Below are positions 27,322 to 34,712 of a stretch of DNA of 64,000 nt, one piece after another. Source of the stretch: Flavobacteriaceae bacterium UBA1682 (GTDB taxonomy: Bacteria; Bacteroidota; Bacteroidia; Flavobacteriales; Flavobacteriaceae); assembly GCA_002320285.1 (NCBI GenBank), contig DCKE01000027.1, positions 202,272 to 266,271 on the forward strand, read 5' to 3'. Every line of letters starts with the position of its first letter. Positions within the stretch are counted from its first letter, which is position 1. The position numbers and the translations under genes are program-made. The notes under the pieces are model-generated. The model searched no databases, was not told where the DNA came from, and saw only the letters and a program-made list of their open reading frames with translations.

Positions 27322-29706
27322 ATGAAAAAACGGATAAATTGGATTGTTTTGGTGCTTATACTGGTTGTCCAAACGAATTTTGCCCAGCAATCTAAAAAGA
27401 TTTCAGGTAAGGTCACCGATCAAGATGGGATTGCTATAGCTAAAGTTATGGTTGTTTTAAGAGAAAGCAATAAATTTTCTGAAACCAATAGTAAGGGAGA
27501 GTATAGCTTTAATAATGTTAAAAATGGCGATTATACGCTGGATGTAAATGACATCGGTTTTGAAGCCTATTCTGAGAAAATCAGCCTTAAAGATGTAAGT
27601 GTTGTTTTCGCAATTCGCTTGGAAAGCAAAATGAGTACCTTGTCTGAAATAAATATTACGGCTAAAGATCAAATTCAACAAGTCAAAGAAAAAGCTTTTA
27701 ATGTTGCGGTAATTGATGCGGTTAAGTTGCACAATACGACCATGGATATAGGCCATGCACTCAACAAGGTGTCGGGTATGCGTGTACGAGAAAGTGGAGG
27801 AGTGGGATCTACGATGAATTTTGCACTAAATGGCTACGGGGGAAATCAAATCAAGTTTTTCTTAGATGGAATTCCAATGGATAATTTCGGTTCGGCTTTT
27901 CAACTCAACAACATCCCTATTAATGTTGCCAAACGAATAGAGATTTACAAAGGAGTCGTTCCCGTTGGTCTAGGTTCAGATGCCTTAGGTGGCGCGATTA
28001 ATATCATCACCAACAATTATAGCAAAACCAGTTTGGACATGTCCTATTCTTATGGTTCCTTTAATACGCACCGTTCTAATGTTAACTTTATTTATGCAAC
28101 GGATAATGGTTTTTTTACGCAGATCAATGCGTTCCAAAATTTTTCCGATAATGATTATAAGGTCCAAGTCGATTTATACGATTTGAACTCGGGGAAACTG
28201 ATTGAAAAGAATAAAAAGCTAAAGCGTTTCCACGATCAATATCACAACGAAACTTTTATTGGACAGATTGGTTTTATCCATAAAAAGTTTGCAGATAAAC
28301 TCGCCTTTGGAATAACCTTGGGGCAAAGTTATAAGGAAATACAAACCGGAGCTCGTATGGAAACGATTTTTGGGGGTTTACATCATCGAGCGAATATCGT
28401 AATGCCGACCTTTGTTTATCAAAAGAAGAATTTAATACTCGACGGTTTAAATCTTAATGTCAATGCCAATTACAACTTGGGTACTGAACAGAATATCGAT
28501 ACGCTCTATAGAAGGTATGGATGGACCGGTGATTATATAGATTATCAATTACAGAATAAGAAAAAGGGGGGAGAACGAGATTATTCGATGTATAAATACA
28601 AAAACAACAACGGAATGATCTCGTCTTCGTTAAATTACCAATGGAATAAAAACCACAGTATATCGTTGAGCAATACTATTAACTTGTTCAATCGAAAAGG
28701 CACTGATGAGTTGTTTCCGGAAGCTCAGAAATACGAACAACCGGCAAAAACCACAAAAAACATTTCGGGCCTGGGGTACCAATTCACTCCCAATACCACT
28801 TGGAGCGCTTCGGCATTTGTCAAGTACTACAATCAAATTAATAAATACAGTCAATCCTATAACCCCAGTGGAAAATGGGGTGACATTGCATATCAAGAAT
28901 TTGAAAAAAAGTATGACGAATATGGTTATGGTTTAACGGCGTCTTATTTTATACACGACAATTTTCAAGTCAAGGCCTCTTTTGAAAAAGCAATAAGACT
29001 GCCCGATAACAGTGAGATTTTCGGCGATATGATTAATATAATTGGCGATGTTAATTTACGACCTGAAACCAGTGAAAACTATAATCTGGGTTTTAATTAT
29101 CAGCTGCCAATCAATGAAAACCGTTTGATTTTCGATACGAATCTATTTTATCGAGATTCCAAAGACTTTATTAGACAAAAGTTGGATTTTAAAGAAAACT
29201 ATCAAATGTCCGAAAATCTTGCTGCCGTTATTAACTACGGTATAGAGGCAGAATGGAGGTATTTGTACAAAGACAAGTTTGCCGTTGGAATCAATGGAAC
29301 CTATCAGAGAATGTTGAATAATACTAAATATGTAGAGGGAGTTCAAAGTATCGTTTATAAAGATCGTTTGCCTAATGTACCCTATTTTTATGGAAACCTA
29401 GATGCCTCTTATACTCTTAAAGACCTATGGAATGATAAAAATGACCATTTGACTTTGGGTTATTCGCTGATGTATATTCATGAATTTTATTTGCTTTGGC
29501 CCAGTCAAGGAGATAAAAACAATGGAAAGCGCTTGATTCCCGAACAGCTAACACATGATTTTATTGCAACGTATACCTTAGGTAAACAAGAGAAATTTCA
29601 ATTTACCTTTGAATGCCGTAACCTTTGGGATAAATTGGTATACGACAACTTTAGTTTGCAAAAACCCGGTAGGAGTTTTTCTGGAAAAGTTCGTTACTTC
29701 TTTTAA
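27322..29706 (+). CDS. TonB-dependent outer-membrane receptor
   Basis: This gated outer-membrane transporter has 794 residues from the ATG at 27322. An upstream in-frame ATG at 27271 would place a charged stretch before the signal peptide. The signal peptide ends NFAQQ. Residues about 25-100 form a carboxypeptidase-like regulatory domain (KISGKVTDQDG...NDIGFEAY). The plug follows with RIEIYKGVVPVGLGSDALGG and INIITN. The beta-barrel ends in the aromatic FSGKVRYFF. The partner DUF4374 lipoprotein and the operator-like dyads suggest uptake of an iron complex; the exact substrate is not readable. Confidence 0.9.
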   Translation: MKKRINWIVLVLILVVQTNFAQQSKKISGKVTDQDGIAIAKVMVVLRESNKFSETNSKGEYSFNNVKNGDYTLDVNDIGFEAYSEKISLKDVSVVFAIRLESKMSTLSEINITAKDQIQQVKEKAFNVAVIDAVKLHNTTMDIGHALNKVSGMRVRESGGVGSTMNFALNGYGGNQIKFFLDGIPMDNFGSAFQLNNIPINVAKRIEIYKGVVPVGLGSDALGGAINIITNNYSKTSLDMSYSYGSFNTHRSNVNFIYATDNGFFTQINAFQNFSDNDYKVQVDLYDLNSGKLIEKNKKLKRFHDQYHNETFIGQIGFIHKKFADKLAFGITLGQSYKEIQTGARMETIFGGLHHRANIVMPTFVYQKKNLILDGLNLNVNANYNLGTEQNIDTLYRRYGWTGDYIDYQLQNKKKGGERDYSMYKYKNNNGMISSSLNYQWNKNHSISLSNTINLFNRKGTDELFPEAQKYEQPAKTTKNISGLGYQFTPNTTWSASAFVKYYNQINKYSQSYNPSGKWGDIAYQEFEKKYDEYGYGLTASYFIHDNFQVKASFEKAIRLPDNSEIFGDMINIIGDVNLRPETSENYNLGFNYQLPINENRLIFDTNLFYRDSKDFIRQKLDFKENYQMSENLAAVINYGIEAEWRYLYKDKFAVGINGTYQRMLNNTKYVEGVQSIVYKDRLPNVPYFYGNLDASYTLKDLWNDKNDHLTLGYSLMYIHEFYLLWPSQGDKNNGKRLIPEQLTHDFIATYTLGKQEKFQFTFECRNLWDKLVYDNFSLQKPGRSFSGKVRYFF

Positions 29707-29737
29707 GTTTATCGAAAAAACTAGTATTATTAAAAAA

Positions 29738-29765
29738 ACGGGAGCTACTTCCCGTTTTTTTTTGT
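29738..29765 (+). terminator. Intrinsic terminator after the first TonB receptor
   Basis: The stem ACGGGA/TCCCGT with an A-run before and a long T-run after lies about 30 bp past the stop. Confidence 0.88.
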
Positions 29766-29852
29766 CCTGATCCTTATTAACAGTGTAGATCATCCGGGTT
29801 TTATTGTGGTATAACTGTTGGATGTTATTGTAGTAAGCACATTGCTGAGGTG

Positions 29853-29885
29853 TTTGTACAGTCTTTGTATAGTCTTTGTACTCAG
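29853..29885. repeat. Three tandem 11-bp repeats, cluster A (TTTGTAC type)
   Basis: Units TTTGTACAGTC, TTTGTATAGTC and TTTGTACTCAG follow each other without gaps at 29853, 29864 and 29875. The 11-bp period is about one DNA turn. Confidence 0.75.
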
Positions 29886-29936
29886 CTTAACAAAAGTATC
29901 TTAAAGGCCATTGTGATGTACCGTATTTGATGTGCA

Positions 29937-29969
29937 TTTGTACCTAGTTTGTACCCAGTTTGTACTTTG
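29937..29969. repeat. Three tandem 11-bp repeats, cluster B (TTTGTAC type)
   Basis: Units TTTGTACCTAG, TTTGTACCCAG and TTTGTACTTTG start at 29937, 29948 and 29959, followed by TATTAG. They have the same orientation and period as cluster A, whose first unit lies 84 bp upstream. Both clusters are between the convergent TonB receptor genes. Confidence 0.75.
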
Positions 29970-29989
29970 TATTAGTTCAATTTTTAGTC

Positions 29990-30019
29990 AAAAAAAGCGA
30001 GGCCCATAAAGGGCCTCGC
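29990..30019 (-). terminator. Intrinsic terminator of the minus-strand uptake operon
   Basis: The perfect 9-bp stem GCGAGGCCC/GGGCCTCGC with an A-run on the left forms a T-tailed terminator for minus-strand transcription, 34 bp past the receptor stop. Confidence 0.9.
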
Positions 30020-30052
30020 ATAAGTGGTAACTGCAAAGATTCTGAGTTCGTG

Positions 30053-32182
30053 TTATATTTTATAAGTAAAAGACAGGGTTGCGATTCGGCTGTCTAAGCT
30101 GTAGTCTTTCTGGATTGTAGAAGTGGATGTCTTGGATATCACTTCATAGTTCCGCGTTCTTAAAACGTCCGTTACGGAGAGTTTAAGAGTGCCTTTTTCG
30201 TGGAGGATTTGTTTGGATAGTCCGATGGTTAAATCGAAATAGGCCTTTCGTTCAAACACACCAATATTAGATTTGGAATGGTATTGCCCATTCATTTCTG
30301 CTAGAAATCCAGCAGCTATTTGAAAGGCGTTCTGAGAACTCCATGTAAAAGTTACTTTACTGGTATCTATGGGCAAGTCTCTATAATTTCCGCGATAGCG
30401 GTTTTCAAAAACATTAAATAAATTACTCATCGACCACCAAGAGAAAAGGTTGACAGAGCTGGTGATGTTGATGCCGTAATTGTATGATTTATCCAAGTTT
30501 TTCTGAGTTGATGCCGTGGTATTGGTTGCCGGGTCGTAATCAAATACTTCGGTCATCACGTCGTTGGTTTGGCTAAAATACAAAGAACTCATCAGCCAAT
30601 TTCGCCAGCTGTATCCGAGTTCGACGGAATGTGTTATTTCTGGAATAAGATCGGAATTACCATACCAGTAATTAAAGGGATCATCGTAAAATCGAAACGG
30701 ATTCAAATCAAAGTGGCTCGGGCGATTAATTCTTTTGCTGTATGAACTGTGAAGTGAATTTTGCTCGTTCAATTGATATTTTAGCGATACACTAGGGAAG
30801 AATTTTATATAGTCATCGGTGTTGTTTTGTTTTATAGTGCGCTGTTCCCCATCGATGGAGGTGTACTCCATGCGTATACCGGTTTGAAACTGGAACTTGG
30901 TAGTGGCAAATTTATAATTGACATAACCCGCGTGAATTTGTTCTTTAAACACAAAGTGATTGGTGGCACTTGGGTCTATAACCCAACTTTCGTTTTCTTG
31001 AAATTCGTAAGTAGACGGGTTGTCGTTTGATTTTATACTTGATTTCCAGCCGATTTCCATCGTGTTTTTGATATTCCATGGAACAACCATATCAACGGTA
31101 GCATCCCAAACTTCTAAGGAAGACGGGATCTTACCCCGTCTATCTCGCAACTCTACAGTCGATTCGGGGTCGATTTGTAGGTAGTTGGCCTGTTGAAGTT
31201 GGTTTGAATTAAAGGTGTTGTTTTTGTATTGAATGTCGAAATTCAATAGCGTACCTTTTTCATTAAATTGATGACGACCGTTGATACTATACGTCAGGTC
31301 ATTCCAGAATTCTTTATTGTGATTACGGGTTAAAGCATCGGTTAATAATAACTGCGTTCCATGATATAGGCTATTTCTGCCGTGTACGCGATCTTGATAC
31401 CGTCCGAGTTTCGCATCAACTAAAAAACCGATATTGGTTTTGCTGTTTATCGCGTAGTCCGCACCAATTTTAAAATTGTTTGACGTTAACGGCTCATCGG
31501 TAGTATTGTGCTGAAACGTATGTCGCTCTAGGATCGAAGGTTGCGCTGGGTTGTAAAAATCTTGTCTGAACGTTTTGCGTTCTTCTTCTCCTCTAAAAGT
31601 GTAACTATAATCGCCAAAAACACTAAAACGGGCTTCTGAATAATTTAAACTAAACCCAGAATTGGTTCTGTTTTTTCGTCCGCGTCCGTAATTGGAAAAT
31701 ACCGTACCGCTTAGCCCTTCTAGTTGTGCCGTTTTTAAAACAATATTTACGATACCGGCATTACCAGCTGCATCGTATTTAGCCGATGGATTGGTAATTA
31801 CTTCAATGTGTTTAACCGCACTTGAAGTTGTTGATTTTAATAGATTGGCCAAATCTTTCTGTGATAAGTATGTCATTTTGCCATTGATCATCACGCTAAC
31901 TCCGCTTTTACCGCGTAGCGATATGTCGCCATCTTGTCCGACAACAACTCCGGGAGCACGGGCCAACAAATCGAGCACGTTACTTCCTTCAGATAAAACA
32001 CTATTCTCAATATTAAAAATCATCTTATCGGATTTTTGACTAAACAGCGGCTGCTTTGCCGAAATAATGACCTCACCAAGTTGTGTAGTATGCAGGGCTA
32101 CTATACTGTCTAATTGTGCTTCTGTTTGGCTGTAACCACAGGCAGTCAAAAGCGTTAAGGCAACTATAAATTTATTTTTCAT
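30053..32182 (-). CDS. Outer-membrane beta-barrel TonB-dependent receptor
   Basis: This outer-membrane receptor of 709 residues has a plug domain at about 40-150 (NVLDLLARAPGVVV, SLRGKSGVSVMINGK, IEVITNPSAKYDAAGNAGIVNI) and a barrel typical of the OMP_b-brl_3 group. Unlike many relatives it lacks an N-terminal carboxypeptidase-like domain. The N-terminus reads LTLLTACGYSQ; LTAC could be a lipobox, but cleavage as an ordinary signal peptide is also possible. The start overlaps the upstream PepSY gene by 11 bp, so it is the last gene of the esterase-PepSY-receptor operon. Iron-siderophore uptake is inferred from these partners. Confidence 0.87.
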   Translation of the reverse strand: MKNKFIVALTLLTACGYSQTEAQLDSIVALHTTQLGEVIISAKQPLFSQKSDKMIFNIENSVLSEGSNVLDLLARAPGVVVGQDGDISLRGKSGVSVMINGKMTYLSQKDLANLLKSTTSSAVKHIEVITNPSAKYDAAGNAGIVNIVLKTAQLEGLSGTVFSNYGRGRKNRTNSGFSLNYSEARFSVFGDYSYTFRGEEERKTFRQDFYNPAQPSILERHTFQHNTTDEPLTSNNFKIGADYAINSKTNIGFLVDAKLGRYQDRVHGRNSLYHGTQLLLTDALTRNHNKEFWNDLTYSINGRHQFNEKGTLLNFDIQYKNNTFNSNQLQQANYLQIDPESTVELRDRRGKIPSSLEVWDATVDMVVPWNIKNTMEIGWKSSIKSNDNPSTYEFQENESWVIDPSATNHFVFKEQIHAGYVNYKFATTKFQFQTGIRMEYTSIDGEQRTIKQNNTDDYIKFFPSVSLKYQLNEQNSLHSSYSKRINRPSHFDLNPFRFYDDPFNYWYGNSDLIPEITHSVELGYSWRNWLMSSLYFSQTNDVMTEVFDYDPATNTTASTQKNLDKSYNYGINITSSVNLFSWWSMSNLFNVFENRYRGNYRDLPIDTSKVTFTWSSQNAFQIAAGFLAEMNGQYHSKSNIGVFERKAYFDLTIGLSKQILHEKGTLKLSVTDVLRTRNYEVISKTSTSTIQKDYSLDSRIATLSFTYKI

Positions 32183-33401
32183 GGGGATACGGTGTAATTG
32201 TTTTCTTTTTTTTCTTTTTTCTACCCCACCACACTAGAAATCCGGTGATGGGCAATGATGCACAAATAAGGCTGGATACAAAGGCTAAAATTTTACCACC
32301 AAACCCGAGGATGCCACCAACATGTATGTCGTAATTGGCACCGACCACTTTTTCAGCCAGCGTTTGGTCTTGGTAGGGTCTGTTAAACAGTAAGTCTCCC
32401 GAATGTTCGTCAAATATTAATAAGTGATTGTCGTAATAGGTAAATGGGGAGTTTTTGATATAAATACTTAAATTATCGTGCTGGTGATCGGCTTGCGAAT
32501 GATCCTCTAAGTCCAATCCGAAAGAAGCTGCATCGGGATAATAGTAGCGTACTTTTTCTATAATTTCTTCAATCGTTTGTGCTGTTTCTACTGATTCGGG
32601 TGCGGTGGTTTTATATTGATCAAAATTGGGATAATCTGCGGTTCCTCCGGAGAGCAACATATAGATGCCACTAGTTAGAATACGAAATGATAAGCATAAG
32701 CCTGTAAGGGCTACTATCATCGCAATAAGCGAGGTATAAAAGCCGAGTATATTGTGTAAATCGTAGTTTTTTCGTTTCCACCCTTTGATGTTTTTCCAGC
32801 GGAACCAAATTCGCTGTTTGGTGGCCTTTTTATTTTTGGGCCACCACAATACAATACCCGTAATTAACATCAATGTAAAAATAATGGTTGCTATTCCTAC
32901 TATTAAACTGCCAACGCCGCCATTGAGCAACAGCGATCGATGCAAAATCATCGTAAAAAAGAAGAGGTTTTCCCGGATGTTATAAACGCCCAGTACTTCA
33001 CCGGTATATGGATTTACATAGGCATTTTTGTAAATTAAGTAAGTGTCGAAATAATTCCAGCCTTGGCGATTGGTTTTGTGAAAACCAAATTGATAGGATT
33101 GATTTTTATCGATTGGTATAGTAACTTCGTCTGAAGATACGTCTTCTTGAACATAGGCGTTAACAATACGTCGCAACTCCTGTACCGGTAGCGGTTTTTT
33201 ATTTTCGATGTTTTGCTCGCCATGATAAATTACATGACGTCTGGTAAAATGCGTGATATCTTCATTAAAAACATAAACCGCACCCGTAATCGATACGATA
33301 AATACGATAATTCCGGAGAGTAAACCCAACCAGAGGTGAAGTTGACCCATTATTTTTTTTGCACGTTGTTTCCACGTGGGTTTTGATTTCCTCGACATCA
33401 T
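32172..33401 (-). CDS. PepSY-associated transmembrane protein
   Basis: This inner-membrane protein of 409 residues has four main helices: one near the N-terminus (GLLSGIIVFIVSITGAVYVF), two in the middle (about 155-185 and 215-245) and one near the C-terminus, with PepSY-type periplasmic parts between. Members of this family occur in siderophore uptake loci and some are thought to reduce or release ferric iron (established for relatives such as FoxB/PiuB-like proteins; inference here). The C-terminus is very basic (KKKKKK). It starts 10 bp after the esterase gene and overlaps the receptor gene by 11 bp. Confidence 0.87.
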   Translation of the reverse strand: MMSRKSKPTWKQRAKKIMGQLHLWLGLLSGIIVFIVSITGAVYVFNEDITHFTRRHVIYHGEQNIENKKPLPVQELRRIVNAYVQEDVSSDEVTIPIDKNQSYQFGFHKTNRQGWNYFDTYLIYKNAYVNPYTGEVLGVYNIRENLFFFTMILHRSLLLNGGVGSLIVGIATIIFTLMLITGIVLWWPKNKKATKQRIWFRWKNIKGWKRKNYDLHNILGFYTSLIAMIVALTGLCLSFRILTSGIYMLLSGGTADYPNFDQYKTTAPESVETAQTIEEIIEKVRYYYPDAASFGLDLEDHSQADHQHDNLSIYIKNSPFTYYDNHLLIFDEHSGDLLFNRPYQDQTLAEKVVGANYDIHVGGILGFGGKILAFVSSLICASLPITGFLVWWGRKKKKKKTITPYPHEK

Positions 33402-33411
33402 GTAGTTGGTC

Positions 33412-34563
33412 TTAATTTGACGGATAACCTAAGGCTATAGCTTGACTTAAATAAGTTTGCGCTTTTTCTTTTTGATGAATCTGATGAAAATATTCGTATA
33501 GGGAATAATGGGCTTGTGGACTGTTTGGGAAGCTGTGGAGGTTTTGTTCGAGATAACCAAGAGCTTGTTCCATCTGGCCTGTGCGCATCAAATAACGCGC
33601 AACTTTTTCGATATAGATTTCCGTGGGAAGAAATGGAAAGTTCAGATCTTCGCTCAGTTTTTTGTAAGAATTTTCAATCAAGTCGGGCTGCGCAGCTACT
33701 GCCTTGATATTGATTTGATGTCCCTTAAAAACATAGCGCAAACCGTCTAAATTTCCTGTAATCGGTATGCTTCCATGATCTTCATTTTCATATTGTTTAA
33801 ATTGCCAGTTTAACCTTTGAAATTTACCGCTACCCAACAGTGTTTGAAACTTTTTGTTGGCTGTGAAATGAGCGTTGAGTTCCGTATTGTTAAACGGTTC
33901 TCCAGCTTGAGTGAGATATAGTCTTCGGTTTGATAAATCGGTTGTGGCGGTTGCTTCAAATCGTTTTAAAAGCACTTGATTGTCATACCAAATACTCGGA
34001 TCATGCACCAGGTAAGCATCAAACATTTTGGTGTGATTGAGCAGTATATTTAAAGCTGTGATCCCACCGTATGAATGGCCGATCAATATTTTATAATCTT
34101 CCGTGCGGTAGTTGTTTTCGATCCAGGGAAACAACTCTTGTTGTATAAAGGATATAAATGTTTCATTACCGCCTGAGTTTTTAGTATCCAGCTGTTTGGT
34201 TTGTTTATCGATTATAGGGGTGGGAGTTAAATCTCGGGAGCGGTTGGTGTTGACGATACCTACTACAATCATTTCAGGAATATAGGCGTAGGGGCCTTGT
34301 GAAAGTTTTTCGATAAATCCCGTCAGATAGTGAAAATTAGTTTCGCTATCGAGCAAGTATATAACGGGATAGTTGGCTTTCTGAATTTTTGAATTTTGGT
34401 AAGATGGGGGAAGGTAAATCTGAATACTGCGATCTTCCTGGAGTATTTTTGAAGGGACTATTCGCGATTCACCTATAGCGATTTTAGCTTGTGCTATAGC
34501 AAAATTGTGAAATAATAATGATACAAGAAGCCAGGTAAAAAGGTATTTCTTAGGGGGGAACAT
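33412..34563 (-). CDS. Secreted esterase (alpha/beta hydrolase) with C-terminal TPR-like tail
   Basis: This exported hydrolase of 383 residues has a signal peptide at 1-25 (cleavage near AIAQ). The esterase-D/Fes-like fold carries nucleophile S164 in GHSYGG, with LLDSETNFHYLTGF and EMIVVGI as typical strands. The catalytic histidine is likely in ENEDHGSIP. Residues about 310-383 form two helical TPR-like repeats, an uncommon addition. As first gene of an operon with a PepSY protein and a TonB receptor, it may cleave a siderophore ester in the periplasm, as IroE does, but no substrate is proven. Its promoter has operator-like dyads on both sides. Confidence 0.83.
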   Translation of the reverse strand: MFPPKKYLFTWLLVSLLFHNFAIAQAKIAIGESRIVPSKILQEDRSIQIYLPPSYQNSKIQKANYPVIYLLDSETNFHYLTGFIEKLSQGPYAYIPEMIVVGIVNTNRSRDLTPTPIIDKQTKQLDTKNSGGNETFISFIQQELFPWIENNYRTEDYKILIGHSYGGITALNILLNHTKMFDAYLVHDPSIWYDNQVLLKRFEATATTDLSNRRLYLTQAGEPFNNTELNAHFTANKKFQTLLGSGKFQRLNWQFKQYENEDHGSIPITGNLDGLRYVFKGHQINIKAVAAQPDLIENSYKKLSEDLNFPFLPTEIYIEKVARYLMRTGQMEQALGYLEQNLHSFPNSPQAHYSLYEYFHQIHQKEKAQTYLSQAIALGYPSN

Positions 34564-34571
34564 GATTTTTT

Positions 34572-34595
34572 TTATTTAGAGGAAATGATTAATAA
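34572..34595 (-). promoter_or_regulatory. Operator-like dyad variant, site 4 (24 bp)
   Basis: It begins TTATTTAGA and ends AATAA, with one base more than the other three sites. It lies between the -7 element and the esterase start codon, where a repressor would block transcription. Confidence 0.4.
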
Positions 34596-34600
34596 AGATG

Positions 34601-34608
34601 CAAATATA
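34601..34608 (-). promoter_or_regulatory. -7 promoter element TATATTTG of the esterase-PepSY-receptor operon
   Basis: Plus-strand CAAATATA is the exact complement. It is 38 bp from the esterase start and flanked by two operator-like dyads. Confidence 0.6.
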
Positions 34609-34612
34609 ACCA

Positions 34613-34635
34613 TTATCTATAATTAGTCTAAATAA
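34613..34635 (-). promoter_or_regulatory. Operator-like 23-bp dyad, site 3
   Basis: On the plus strand it begins TTATCTATAATT and ends TCTAAATAA, the same outer arms and length as sites 1 and 2 at the other uptake operon. It lies 5 bp upstream of the -7 element, where it would cover the -33 region. Confidence 0.6.
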
Positions 34636-34651
34636 AAGTAAAATAAAAACC

Positions 34652-34683
34652 TAAAAAAATAAGGACCCCGTTTTGAGGTCCTT
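34652..34683 (-). terminator. Intrinsic terminator of gcvP
   Basis: The stem AAGGACC/GGTCCTT (34661-34667 with 34677-34683) with an A-run on its left ends minus-strand transcription 30 bp past the gcvP stop. Confidence 0.85.
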
Positions 34684-34712
34684 ATAGGTGTTATCTTGAA
34701 GTCGGTTTTCGA

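Noticed and set aside
29853..29969. Reading the TTTGTAC clusters as a CRISPR array
   Set aside because: The units are only 11 bp and directly adjacent, with no spacers and no cas genes.
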